Shown here piece after piece: positions 1 to 8,155 of a stretch of DNA of 10,605 nt. The notes beneath the pieces were generated by a model, which saw nothing but the letters and a program-made list of their open reading frames with translations, searched no databases and was not told the origin of the DNA. The first letter of the stretch is position 1. The number at the start of each line of letters is the position of its first letter. The DNA lies in the NCBI GenBank assembly GCA_017987615.1, contig JAGNTI010000039.1, forward strand, positions 1 to 10,605, given 5' to 3'. The position numbers were made by a program, and so were the translations under genes. This stretch comes from Sediminibacterium sp. (GTDB taxonomy: Bacteria; Bacteroidota; Bacteroidia; Chitinophagales; Chitinophagaceae).

Positions 1-11
1 TAACATTATAT

Positions 12-33
12 TGAATTTGCTTGCCCAAATTCA
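12..33. promoter_or_regulatory. Inverted repeat upstream of the susC-like gene, possible operator or 5' UTR hairpin
   Basis: TGAATTTG (12-19) and CAAATTCA (26-33) are perfect reverse complements of 8 bases separated by a 6-base loop (CTTGCC). The left arm differs by one base from the Bacteroidota -7 promoter consensus TAnnTTTG. The repeat could therefore be an operator lying on the promoter, or a hairpin near the start of the transcript. The matching -33 element would fall before the window, so the promoter reading cannot be tested here. The repeat ends 38 bases before the ATG. The repeat itself is plainly visible; its function is inferred. Confidence 0.35.
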
Positions 34-71
34 CTTATTAATTCATTATTAAACAGACCAAACAAAATCTT

Positions 72-3000
72 ATGAAAAGTTTGCTTTTAATTTTTTGTTC
101 TGTGCTGTGCATGATGTCAGCGACATTCGCACAAACACGACAAGTTTCTGGAACCGTAACAGGTCCAGACAACAAAGCAGTTGCTTCGGCTACCGTTAAA
201 ATCAAGGGTAGCAGTACTGCAACTTCAACTAAGTCTGATGGTACATTTAGCATTAGTGCGCCATCGGGTAATGTAACATTAGAGGTTTCATCTCTAGGCT
301 TTGCAACCAAAGAGGTTTCAGTCTCTGGTTCACAAAGTAATGTCTCAGTTTCTTTAGCAACTGCATCTTCTGATTTAGGTGATGTAGTAGTTACTGCACT
401 TGGTATCAAGCGTGACAAAAAAGCTTTAGGCTACGCTTCTCAACAAGTAAGTGGTGATGAACTAAGAAAAGCTGCAAACTTTAACTTTATGGACGCCTTA
501 AGTGGTAAAGCGGCTGGTCTTGACATCAAAATAAGTAGCTCAGGTGCTGGTGGTTCTACCAAAGCAGTATTAAGAGGTGCTAAATCACTTATCGGAACAT
601 CAGAAGCGTTATACGTAATTGATGGTATCCCAATGGTAAACAACAAAGGCGGTCAGCCTGGTTCTTACGGTGGTACTGATGGTGGTGATGGTTTATCTTC
701 TATCAACCCTGCCGACATTGAAAGCGTAAACGTTTTAAGAGGCGCTAACGCTTCTATCCTTTACGGTAGCCAAGGTGCAAACGGTGTAATCGTTATCACT
801 ACTAAAAAAGGCAAGGCTGGTAAAACTCAAGTAGATTTTAACCATAGCACAATTGTTGATCAAGTATCTGAATTACCTGATTTACAATTTTCTTATGGTG
901 CTGTTAATGGTTCAGACTACAACTGGTCTAAAACAAAATCTAACTACTACCAAAACAATTACGTTAATGAATTTTTTCAAAGAGGCGTAAACGTTACTAA
1001 CTCAATTTCTGTGAGTGGTGGTAATGATAAAACAACTGCTTTCTTCTCTTATGCAAATATGAGTGTTAGAGGTATCGTACCAACAAACACTTACAATAAG
1101 CACAACATCACATTAAACCAATCTACTAAATTATTTAATAATAAAGTAACGGTTAGCTCTAACGTGATTTTTGCTTATGAAGAAACCAAAAACCGTCCTG
1201 GTGCTGGTTACTACAACAACCCATTAACTGGTTTATATTTATTTGCGCGTGAAAGAGATTTCAATGCATACAAAACAAATTATCAAATTTTTGATGCAGC
1301 AAGAAATATCAACAGAATGAGTTGGTACTCTACCGAAGAAAAACAAAACAACCCTTATTGGGAATTAAATCAAAACTCTAAACTTCAAACTTCACACCGT
1401 GTTATTGCAAACGTGAAACTTTCTTACGACATTGCTAAAAACCTAAAGTTTGAAACAAGAGGAAACATTGATTACAACAACATGTTACGTGATAACCGTT
1501 GGGCAGCAGGCGGAAACTCTGTAAGTGTGAGCCCTAATGGTACTTGGTCTTATACCAAATACAACGACCAGGCTTTATACGCCGACGGTATCTTTACGTA
1601 CAACAATACTTTTGGAGACTACTCTCTAACTGCATTAGCAGGTGCGAGCTACCAAAAAAATACATTTAACAATGGTATGAACGTTGGTAACGGTACAATC
1701 GCTTTGATGTACCCTAACTTCTTTACGTTTGCAAACATTCCTTACAATATTGTATTTAACCAAACTATTAACAGAACCATCAAACAAGGTGCTTTTGCGA
1801 ATTTACAATTTGGTTACAAAGACATGTTATTTGTGGATGTTTCTGCTCGTAATGACTGGGCTTCTACCCTTGCTCTTACTGGTAACCAATCTTACCTATA
1901 TCCTGCATTTGGTTTGTCTGGTATCGTTAGTCAAATGGTTGATTTACCAGAAGCTATCTCTTTCATGAAAGTAAGAGGTTCTTATTCTCAAACAGGTAAT
2001 GAAGTTCCATTTAACGTAGTTAACCCATGGAACAGAATCAATGCTGCTGGTGGCCCTACAGGTATCGGTGGTATTGGTAGAAACACACAGGTTCCTTTCA
2101 CCAATTTAAAGCCTGAAATTATTGAGGGTACTGAATTTGGTTTAGAAATGAAAATGTTTAAAAACAAAATTGGTCTAGACTTCACTATCTACAAAGATGT
2201 TAGTACCAATCAGTTCTTATCTCTTGCTGCTCCATCAGGTTCAGGATTTACATCTTATTTTGTAAACGCTGGTAGAATTGAAAACCAAGGTTTTGAATTC
2301 ACTTTGGATGCACAAGTTTTAAGTACAAGTAACTTCTCTTGGAAATCTTCTGTAAACGTTTCTCGTAACACCAACAAAATTGTTGAGTTAATCGCTTCTA
2401 ACCCTAACTACCAAGTTGGTGGAAATGACGAAGGTTTTGCTTCAGTAATCAGAGCTGGTGGTTCATTCAACGATTTATGGATCCACAAATTTGCTAGAGA
2501 CGCTTCAGGCCGTATCATTTTAAATCCAACTACTGGTGCTCCAACAAGAGGTGCATTACAAGAAAAAGTAGGTAACGTTAACCCTGATTTCTTATTAGGT
2601 TGGAACAACAACTTCACATACAACAACTGGTTTGCTTCTGTATTAGTACAAGGTAAATTTGGTGGTGTTGCTTTCTCTAAAACAGAAGCTTTCTTAGATT
2701 CGTATGGTGCGAGTCAAAGAACTGCTGATTACAGAGATAAAGGTGGTATGCCAATTAACGCTGTTCAAAACGGTAACCCAGTATCTACTATTGATCCTGC
2801 TGTATTTTTCTCTGCAGTTGGTGACAGAAATGGTATTATGGAACCATACTTATTCTCTAGAACAAACGTGAGAGTAGGTCAATTAGTTTTAGGTTACAAC
2901 TTAAAATCTAATAAGGCAAATTCATTAATCAAAGAAGCTAACTTCTCATTAGTGGGTCGTAACTTATTCTTCTTATTTAAAGAAGCTCCATTTGATCCAG

Positions 3001-3098
3001 AACAAGCTATGAGTACTGGTAACGGTATGCAGTCTAACGACGTATTTGGCTTACCTGCTACAAGATCTTATGGTGTTAACGTTAAGTTTACTTTCTAA
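72..3098 (+). CDS. SusC/RagA-family TonB-dependent outer-membrane transporter
   Basis: This 1008-residue protein forms the outer-membrane barrel of a SusCD complex, which imports a ligand captured by its SusD partner using TonB energy. Residues 1-21 are a signal peptide ending SATFAQ. Residues about 22-100 are a carboxypeptidase-D-regulatory-like (CNA-B-like) domain. A TonB-box-like stretch (DVVVTALG, 104-111) leads into the plug at about 112-247, which contains the family hallmarks ALYVIDGIP (179-187) and LYGSQGANGVIVITTKKG (230-247). The rest is a beta-barrel rich in Asn, Tyr and Phe, and the chain ends in Phe as outer-membrane proteins commonly do for BAM recognition. No N-terminal STN domain is present, so coupling to an anti-sigma factor is unlikely. 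Length is normal for the family. The ATG at 72 is chosen because the signal peptide begins there. Codons favour GGT and AAC, unlike the genes to the right, suggesting high expression. Family assignment is secure; the substrate is unknown. Confidence 0.96.
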   Translation: MKSLLLIFCSVLCMMSATFAQTRQVSGTVTGPDNKAVASATVKIKGSSTATSTKSDGTFSISAPSGNVTLEVSSLGFATKEVSVSGSQSNVSVSLATASSDLGDVVVTALGIKRDKKALGYASQQVSGDELRKAANFNFMDALSGKAAGLDIKISSSGAGGSTKAVLRGAKSLIGTSEALYVIDGIPMVNNKGGQPGSYGGTDGGDGLSSINPADIESVNVLRGANASILYGSQGANGVIVITTKKGKAGKTQVDFNHSTIVDQVSELPDLQFSYGAVNGSDYNWSKTKSNYYQNNYVNEFFQRGVNVTNSISVSGGNDKTTAFFSYANMSVRGIVPTNTYNKHNITLNQSTKLFNNKVTVSSNVIFAYEETKNRPGAGYYNNPLTGLYLFARERDFNAYKTNYQIFDAARNINRMSWYSTEEKQNNPYWELNQNSKLQTSHRVIANVKLSYDIAKNLKFETRGNIDYNNMLRDNRWAAGGNSVSVSPNGTWSYTKYNDQALYADGIFTYNNTFGDYSLTALAGASYQKNTFNNGMNVGNGTIALMYPNFFTFANIPYNIVFNQTINRTIKQGAFANLQFGYKDMLFVDVSARNDWASTLALTGNQSYLYPAFGLSGIVSQMVDLPEAISFMKVRGSYSQTGNEVPFNVVNPWNRINAAGGPTGIGGIGRNTQVPFTNLKPEIIEGTEFGLEMKMFKNKIGLDFTIYKDVSTNQFLSLAAPSGSGFTSYFVNAGRIENQGFEFTLDAQVLSTSNFSWKSSVNVSRNTNKIVELIASNPNYQVGGNDEGFASVIRAGGSFNDLWIHKFARDASGRIILNPTTGAPTRGALQEKVGNVNPDFLLGWNNNFTYNNWFASVLVQGKFGGVAFSKTEAFLDSYGASQRTADYRDKGGMPINAVQNGNPVSTIDPAVFFSAVGDRNGIMEPYLFSRTNVRVGQLVLGYNLKSNKANSLIKEANFSLVGRNLFFLFKEAPFDPEQAMSTGNGMQSNDVFGLPATRSYGVNVKFTF

Positions 3099-3121
3099 AA
3101 ATTTTTTAAATACAATTTAGT

Positions 3122-4705
3122 ATGAAACAATTATTTATTGCATCAATCATCCTAATTGCTTTTGGATCTTGTACTAAAGATTTCCAAAAAACCAATCAGG
3201 ATCCCAATCAAATTTCTGATGAGATGCTTAAGCAAGACTTCAACCTGGTAGGTTCGCCTTTTGCAGGTATGTTGTACGAGCTGCATGGTAATCAGGGTAG
3301 TCAAATTGAAGAAGATCTTTGTTACGATTCATGGATGGGTTATATGAACACGCCTACTCCATTTACAAGTAATGTAAACAACACTACATATTATGTACGT
3401 TGGAACAACTACTGGAATCGTCAGTACAATAACGTAATGTCTCCTTCAAGACAAGTTATCCGTTTAGCACAAGAAAATGGTTTACCATTATTTGCTACAT
3501 GGGCAAAATTGATCAGAATCTTATCAATGTCAAGAACATCTGCTATTTATGGTCCAGTAATTTATTCTAATTACGGTTCAACAGCAGCTACTGTGTTATA
3601 TGACAAAGAATCTGATTTATACAACACGTTTTTTGCGCAATTGGATACCATTCAAACAGAGTTTAACGCAAACAAAGCCTATGCTGGTTTTGCAAAATTT
3701 GACCCTAGCTACAAAGGAAGTATTCCTGCTTGGCAAAAAGTGGTTAACTCACTTCGTTTAAGACTTGCGATTCGTATTTCTAAGGTTAACCCTACCCTTG
3801 CTAAATCACAAGGTGAAAAAGCATTAGCTGATGCTGCTGGTTTAATCTCTACAAACGCAGAAAACTTTAACATCTCATTACTTGGTAACATTATGCCTGT
3901 AGGTATGATTTGCTTCCAGTGGGATGACGCTCGTATGGGTGGCCCAATCGAATCATTTATGGTTGGTTTAAAAGATGGTAGAATTTCTAAATACTTCTCA
4001 CCTGCCGATAACGCAAGTTTATATGCAGACCATCCTACCTCTCCTTACAAAGGAATCAGAAATGGTGCTTATATCGATGCTAAAATCCAACGTGTAACTT
4101 TCTCTAAAGTTTCTACAGACTTTAACGGTGTTCAAACAAGAAGACACTTTACTGCTTCTGAAGTTGCATTCTTAAGAGCAGAAGCTGCTTTAAGAGGTTG
4201 GACAGGTGCTGGTGATGCTAAAACACACTACGAAAATGGTGTTAAATTATCATTTGCTGACTGGGGAGCTGGTGGCGTTGATACTTATTTAGCAGATGCT
4301 ACAAGCAAACCAATCAACTATGTTGATCCAATTGATTCTCGTAACAACTTCACTGCTCCTTCAACTATCACAGTTGCTTGGAACGATGCTGATGACAGAG
4401 AATTAAAGCTTGAAAAAATCATTACACAAAAATACCTTGCAACATTTACCAATACTTTGGAAGCTTGGGTAGACCACAGAAGAACAGGATATCCTAAAAT
4501 TCCTTCTGCTGCTAAAAATGATTCAGGTCCAGAGTGGGGCACAATCCCAACTGGTCAGTTCATTAAAAGATGGCCTTTCCTAAATGGCGAAAGAACTGGT
4601 AACGCTGCTGGTGTAGCTGATGCGGTTTCTAAAATGGGTGCTGGTGCAAAAGATGATATTGCAACACGCTTATGGTGGGATACTGGCGTAGCTTCTAACT
4701 TCTAG
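3122..4705 (+). CDS. SusD/RagB-like surface lipoprotein (SusD-like_2 type)
   Basis: This is the substrate-binding lid partner of the upstream SusC-like porin, 23 bp downstream and presumably co-transcribed. The 527-residue product starts with a lipoprotein signal: hydrophobic residues 4-14, then the lipobox FGSC with Cys17 as the lipidated residue. The following TKDF carries a charge and may help surface export, but this is weak. Features typical of SusD proteins, especially the SusD-like_2 branch, are an early NQDPN (about 25-29), a TASEVAFLRAEAALRGW helix (about 342-358) and a late segment QKYLATFTNTLEAW followed by VDHRRTGYP (about 437-459). No polysaccharide-degrading enzyme is adjacent, so nothing in the window points to a glycan rather than a peptide or other ligand. 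The gene is full length and ends about 20 bp before a strong terminator. Confidence 0.93.
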   Translation: MKQLFIASIILIAFGSCTKDFQKTNQDPNQISDEMLKQDFNLVGSPFAGMLYELHGNQGSQIEEDLCYDSWMGYMNTPTPFTSNVNNTTYYVRWNNYWNRQYNNVMSPSRQVIRLAQENGLPLFATWAKLIRILSMSRTSAIYGPVIYSNYGSTAATVLYDKESDLYNTFFAQLDTIQTEFNANKAYAGFAKFDPSYKGSIPAWQKVVNSLRLRLAIRISKVNPTLAKSQGEKALADAAGLISTNAENFNISLLGNIMPVGMICFQWDDARMGGPIESFMVGLKDGRISKYFSPADNASLYADHPTSPYKGIRNGAYIDAKIQRVTFSKVSTDFNGVQTRRHFTASEVAFLRAEAALRGWTGAGDAKTHYENGVKLSFADWGAGGVDTYLADATSKPINYVDPIDSRNNFTAPSTITVAWNDADDRELKLEKIITQKYLATFTNTLEAWVDHRRTGYPKIPSAAKNDSGPEWGTIPTGQFIKRWPFLNGERTGNAAGVADAVSKMGAGAKDDIATRLWWDTGVASNF

Positions 4706-4725
4706 TATTCTAGTTAGATTATACT

Positions 4726-4757
4726 AAAAAGCCCTCCGAAATTTCGGAGGGCTTTTT
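4726..4757. terminator. Bidirectional intrinsic terminator
   Basis: A perfect 32-base palindrome. The GC-rich stem GCCCTCCG (4731-4738) pairs with CGGAGGGC (4745-4752) around an AAATTT centre, flanked by AAAAA on the left and TTTTTT (4753-4758) on the right. Each strand therefore reads a strong hairpin followed by a run of at least five U. It lies between convergent genes, 20 bp after the SusD-like stop and 38 bp after the phosphodiesterase stop on the other strand, so it can end both transcripts. Confidence 0.93.
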
Positions 4758-4795
4758 TAATGTCTAGTAAATAATGAAACGTGAGATCTTTTTGA

Positions 4796-5566
4796 TTAAT
4801 GTTTATGATCCAGCTGCATCAAATAACGTTCAGGAAAATTGGTAGTAATATATTGTATCCCTTGCTCTAGTAAATGATTAAAATCTTCATCCTTGTTTAC
4901 CGTCCAACTACCTAGCATCAAGTGTTGCTTTTTAGCATTCGCCGCAATAGAAGGATTACCTAAAAACTGCGCATAGTTAAAATTGATCCCATTAAATTTA
5001 GCAGCAATTATTTGTTCTAGCGTCTTGTTGTTTTCTAAATACAAAACGGTAGCATTTGGTCTTAAAGTTTTAATGGTTTGAAGCACTTCAAAATCAAAAC
5101 TGATGTAAATAATTTTGTCTTCAATGCCTAATTGCTTAGCAAGCTCTACGGTTTCTGATGCTGTAAGCTGACTAGTAGTATTACTTAATAACGCTGCCTT
5201 AATTTCACAAATTAAGAGGGTGTGATGATTGGAAGCAGTACCCTTTTTAAAATAATCTTGAAGCAGGGGCAAATCTTCACCATTGCTTAATTTTTTTGCA
5301 TTCAGTGCAGCATAGGTTTTTAACTCGATAGTGTCCCCAAAATGAGTAGGGTCATGATTCACTACAAGTTTACCATCGAGGGTACGACGTACATCAAATT
5401 CACTACCAAAGGCTTTTATTTCAATTGCCTTTTGAAGCGCTGCAATTGAATTTTCTGGTAAGTTAAACTCTTTCCAAGCACCTCTATGTGCAATAATTTT
5501 TGTGTCTTGAGCTTTCATTTGTTGTAGCATACAAAAAGAGGCAATGGTTACTATTAGTTTTTTCAT
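4796..5566 (-). CDS. Exported glycerophosphodiester phosphodiesterase family protein
   Basis: A 256-residue GDPD-family TIM-barrel phosphodiesterase. The family hydrolyses glycerophosphodiesters to glycerol-3-phosphate (or a related phosphate) and an alcohol, using a divalent metal. Residues 1-20 form a signal peptide ending MKAQ, so it should act in the periplasm or beyond. Catalytic and metal-site motifs are intact: AHRG (His27), PENS (37-40), SEFDV (Glu56, Asp58), NHDP (His71), CEIK (Glu121, Lys123), ISFD (155-158) and GSWTVN (219-224), then ITTNFPE near the end as in the usual substrate-loop position. Length is normal for a single-domain member. It starts 5 bp after the S41 protease stop on the same strand, so the two are probably one operon, ending at the shared terminator. 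The exact substrate (phospholipid head-group diester, teichoic-like or other) cannot be told. Confidence 0.93.
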   Translation of the reverse strand: MKKLIVTIASFCMLQQMKAQDTKIIAHRGAWKEFNLPENSIAALQKAIEIKAFGSEFDVRRTLDGKLVVNHDPTHFGDTIELKTYAALNAKKLSNGEDLPLLQDYFKKGTASNHHTLLICEIKAALLSNTTSQLTASETVELAKQLGIEDKIIYISFDFEVLQTIKTLRPNATVLYLENNKTLEQIIAAKFNGINFNYAQFLGNPSIAANAKKQHLMLGSWTVNKDEDFNHLLEQGIQYITTNFPERYLMQLDHKH

Positions 5567-5571
5567 GTCAT

Positions 5572-7164
5572 TTATTTTAATTGACGTAGCGCTTTTGCAA
5601 CAGTAGAATCTGTGCTATTGAGTATTTGATAATAACCTTCGGTTCTAAACATTTGACGCGCCATTAACACCTTAATGGTTTGTAGTAAATAGGCTTTGCC
5701 TGATGCAGATACTTTGTTTGCCACAATATCATCTTTAGCAGCTGCTGCTACAAAAGCATTCCACTCAGGAGCCCCTGGCATAAAACCTTTGTCTAGGTCT
5801 GTAGGTGTTTTAAAGCTATTAAAATAATTGCGATTGTTTTTATATAGTTCGTACACAAAATTGGTTAGTGTATTAGACAAATAAAGTTCCATAATTAAAG
5901 TGTCTTGTAAACTAGCCGCAAGGGGCACAATAATATCTGGCGTAATACCACCACCGCCATATAAAATATGACCTGCAGGTGTCTTAAATTTCTTTCCTTT
6001 TAAATTACTTGAATCAGGTTTATCTAATAGGCCACTATGAAAACGGTCCATAAGTTCCTGCTCGTATTTTTCTTTACCTACTGCATAGGTTTTTTGAATA
6101 TTTCTTCCTAGTGGCGTGTAATACCTAGCAATTGTTAAACGCACGGCGCTTCCATCGGTTAAGCCAAACTGCTGCTGCACAAGCCCCTTACCAAAAGAAC
6201 GTCTACCAATAATAGTAGCTCTGTCCCAGTCTTGTAATGCACCTGCAAGCACTTCACTTGCAGAAGCAGAACTCTCATCAATGAGTACCGTTATTTTTCC
6301 AGTCTCAAATAAACCAGGTCTTTTACAAACAAAATCGTATCGCTTACTATTGGCACCTTCGGTGTACACAATTAATTTATTATCACTCAAAAATTCATCT
6401 GCTATATCAACCGCTTCTTGTAAAAGTCCACCGCCGTTGCCACGTAAATCAAGCACCAACGATTTCATACCTGCTTTTTGTAATTTTTCCAATGAAGCCA
6501 TAAATGTCTCATAGGTTCTTTCAGAAAACTTATCAATTTTAATATAACCAGTGGTAGGCTGTATCATGTAAGCTGCGTCGATAGGCGAAACAGGGATAAC
6601 ACCTCTTGTAACATTTAATTGGAGTTGTTTATTGCTTCTAAGCACGGTAAGTTTTACCGTACTACCCTCCGCCCCTCTAATTTTTGAACGAACCCAATCG
6701 GCATTTATATTTTTTCCATAAAGTGTTATAGAGTCGTTGGCTTTTAAAAGCTGATCGCCAACTTGTAAACCCGCTTTAAATGAAGGCCCCTCTTTAAAAA
6801 CATTCATGACATTTACGGTATCATTCATCATTTGAAACTCAATACCAATACCCATAAAACTGCCAGCAATATCATCATTAAAGGCTTCTAAATCACTAGC
6901 AGGTATATACGCCGAGTGTGGATCTAAATGTGAGAGTAATGCATCTGCAACCAGTTTATTAATACTATCCGAAGCTACCGGATCTACATATTTATTGTTG
7001 ATGAGTGACACAAGTTCCTGTACCGAACTACGTCCAGAAAAACCTAAAAATTTACCTCCAGCGGTATTGTCACGTAACTGGTAACCAATGGTCATACCAA
7101 CAATCATTACAACCGATAATAAAATGGGTAACCAGATACTTATTTTCTTTTTTTGCTCATTCAT
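5572..7164 (-). CDS. S41-family C-terminal processing peptidase (CtpA/Prc-like)
   Basis: A 530-residue serine protease that trims or degrades envelope proteins from their C-termini. Residues 1-7 are cytosolic and charged, and residues about 9-29 form one membrane segment with no obvious cleavage site, so the enzyme is probably anchored with its catalytic part in the periplasm. The PDZ domain spans about 103-187 and includes the GIGIEF and AGLQVGDQLLKAN stretches. The protease core has LDLRGNGGG (238-246), then SSASASEVLAGALQD (298-312) and SFGKG (323-327). By the 25-residue Ser-Lys spacing known from Prc and CtpB, the catalytic pair is Ser301/Lys326 with Gln330 supporting. A GGGGITPDI motif (about 403-411) and a helical tail follow, as is usual in Bacteroidota homologues. 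It is the first gene of a two-gene unit with the phosphodiesterase. The start at 7164 is supported by the cytosolic KKK run followed directly by the membrane helix. Confidence 0.95.
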   Translation of the reverse strand: MNEQKKKISIWLPILLSVVMIVGMTIGYQLRDNTAGGKFLGFSGRSSVQELVSLINNKYVDPVASDSINKLVADALLSHLDPHSAYIPASDLEAFNDDIAGSFMGIGIEFQMMNDTVNVMNVFKEGPSFKAGLQVGDQLLKANDSITLYGKNINADWVRSKIRGAEGSTVKLTVLRSNKQLQLNVTRGVIPVSPIDAAYMIQPTTGYIKIDKFSERTYETFMASLEKLQKAGMKSLVLDLRGNGGGLLQEAVDIADEFLSDNKLIVYTEGANSKRYDFVCKRPGLFETGKITVLIDESSASASEVLAGALQDWDRATIIGRRSFGKGLVQQQFGLTDGSAVRLTIARYYTPLGRNIQKTYAVGKEKYEQELMDRFHSGLLDKPDSSNLKGKKFKTPAGHILYGGGGITPDIIVPLAASLQDTLIMELYLSNTLTNFVYELYKNNRNYFNSFKTPTDLDKGFMPGAPEWNAFVAAAAKDDIVANKVSASGKAYLLQTIKVLMARQMFRTEGYYQILNSTDSTVAKALRQLK

Positions 7165-7306
7165 GGATTCAATAAATTTAGGAGTCCTTACAAATATCCT
7201 ATTTAAACGGATAAAATTGACCTAAAACCTTAAATATTAACCATATAAAGGTTGTTTTGTCGCAGATATTTTCGTACTTCGTAGTATCATTTCTAAATTA
7301 TAAAAG
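7165..7306. promoter_or_regulatory. Divergent intergenic region between the S41 protease and the salvage cluster
   Basis: These 142 AT-rich bases must hold promoters for both directions. For the leftward protease gene, the - strand reads GATATTTG (7198 to 7191), one mismatch from TAnnTTTG and 26 bases before the start. For the rightward kinase gene, TATTTTCG (7267-7274) is also one mismatch away. Neither has a clearly placed TTG partner. A small inverted repeat, AACCTT (7226-7231) and AAGGTT (7248-7253), sits in the middle and could bind a regulator. That promoters exist here follows from the layout; the exact elements are weak. Confidence 0.4.
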
Positions 7307-8149
7307 ATGCGGGTAACCTTAATTGCAGACAGTGGTGCTACCAAATGTGAGTGGTGCTTGCTAGTGGATGGCAAGAAAAAAAAGTCCATTATTACAGATG
7401 GCCTTAGCCCCTATTTTTTAACTGCTGCTCAAATTAAAGCGCTACTTGAGCAACACTTATTACCCAAAATCAAAAACTTTCCGCCTAAAAACATATTCTT
7501 TTATGGCACAGGCCTTGCTAATCCAGCCAATGCCAAAGTTATTAATACGGTTTTAAAAAGCTTATTTGGCAAAGCCAATATCGAAATCAACAACGATTTA
7601 GATGCTGCAGCTAGAGCTTTATGTGGTAAGCAAAAAGGGATTGCTTGTATTTTAGGAACGGGAGCTAACGCAGGATATTACAATGGCAAAAAAATTGCTA
7701 AAAATAGTCCAGGTCTTGGTTATGTTTTAGGGGATGAAGGCAGTGGTGCTTACCTTGGAAAAAAAGTGGTTCAGTATTATTTGTACCAAACATTTGACGA
7801 AGAACTAATGGCACGCTTTAACAAACGCTTTAATACCAGTAAAGACGAAATTTTAAATAGTGTTTACAAGCAACCACTAGCCAATAGATACCTTGCTAGT
7901 TATGCTATATTTTTAAGTGAAAACAGAGGCCATTACATGATTGAAAATATCATTGAAGATGGTTTAAACGATTTCTTTTTCACCCACCTTTATAAATTTA
8001 AAGAGAGCTGGAAACTACCCATCAACTTTGTAGGTAGTGTTGCATTTGGTTTTAAAGATGTTTTAAAAGACTTGTGCAATACATATGAATTAGAATTAGG
8101 AAAAGTTTTAAAAGCTCCAATGGAAGGTTTAATTACCTACCACAAATAA
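7307..8149 (+). CDS. BadF/BadG-family amino-sugar kinase, MurK/N-acetylglucosamine kinase-like
   Basis: A 280-residue ASKHA-fold sugar kinase that probably phosphorylates MurNAc and/or GlcNAc at O6 with ATP in the cytosol. The phosphate-1 loop is DSGATK (8-13), the catalytic-type aspartate lies in NNDLDAAARAL (Asp97), the second phosphate-binding loop is GTGANAGYY (117-125), and GYVLGDEGSGAYLGKK (138-153) is the hallmark seen in the GlcNAc-kinase branch of the BadF/BadG/BcrA/BcrD family. The length fits a single-subunit sugar kinase and not the iron-sulfur activators of dehydratases, and their cluster-binding cysteine pattern is not apparent. It lies 6 bp before murQ; a BadF-family MurNAc/GlcNAc kinase (MurK) is known in Clostridium acetobutylicum, and kinase-murQ linkage is known in Tannerella. 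Kinase identity is well supported; MurNAc versus GlcNAc preference is inferred from the neighbour. Confidence 0.88.
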   Translation: MRVTLIADSGATKCEWCLLVDGKKKKSIITDGLSPYFLTAAQIKALLEQHLLPKIKNFPPKNIFFYGTGLANPANAKVINTVLKSLFGKANIEINNDLDAAARALCGKQKGIACILGTGANAGYYNGKKIAKNSPGLGYVLGDEGSGAYLGKKVVQYYLYQTFDEELMARFNKRFNTSKDEILNSVYKQPLANRYLASYAIFLSENRGHYMIENIIEDGLNDFFFTHLYKFKESWKLPINFVGSVAFGFKDVLKDLCNTYELELGKVLKAPMEGLITYHK

Positions 8150-8155
8150 TTATTC

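Noticed and set aside
38..418. Open frame of 126 codons on the - strand across the start of the susC-like gene
   Set aside because: It is antisense to the signal peptide and N-terminal domain of a certain gene, has no recognisable protein features, and would need a promoter inside that gene.
1729..1968. Open frame of 79 codons on the + strand inside the susC-like gene, rich in Leu and Val
   Set aside because: The hydrophobic look comes from frame-shifted reading of barrel codons; the main frame continues uninterrupted through it.
3098..3107. AAAAATTTTT run between the susC-like and susD-like genes as a possible terminator
   Set aside because: It is an A/T-only palindrome without any GC stem, so it would not form a stable terminator hairpin, and the pair is expected to be co-transcribed.
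7307..8149. Reading the BadF-family gene as an activator of a 2-hydroxyacyl-CoA dehydratase or benzoyl-CoA reductase
   Set aside because: No dehydratase or reductase subunits are nearby, the sugar-kinase hallmark GDEGSGAYLG is present, and murQ is the direct neighbour.
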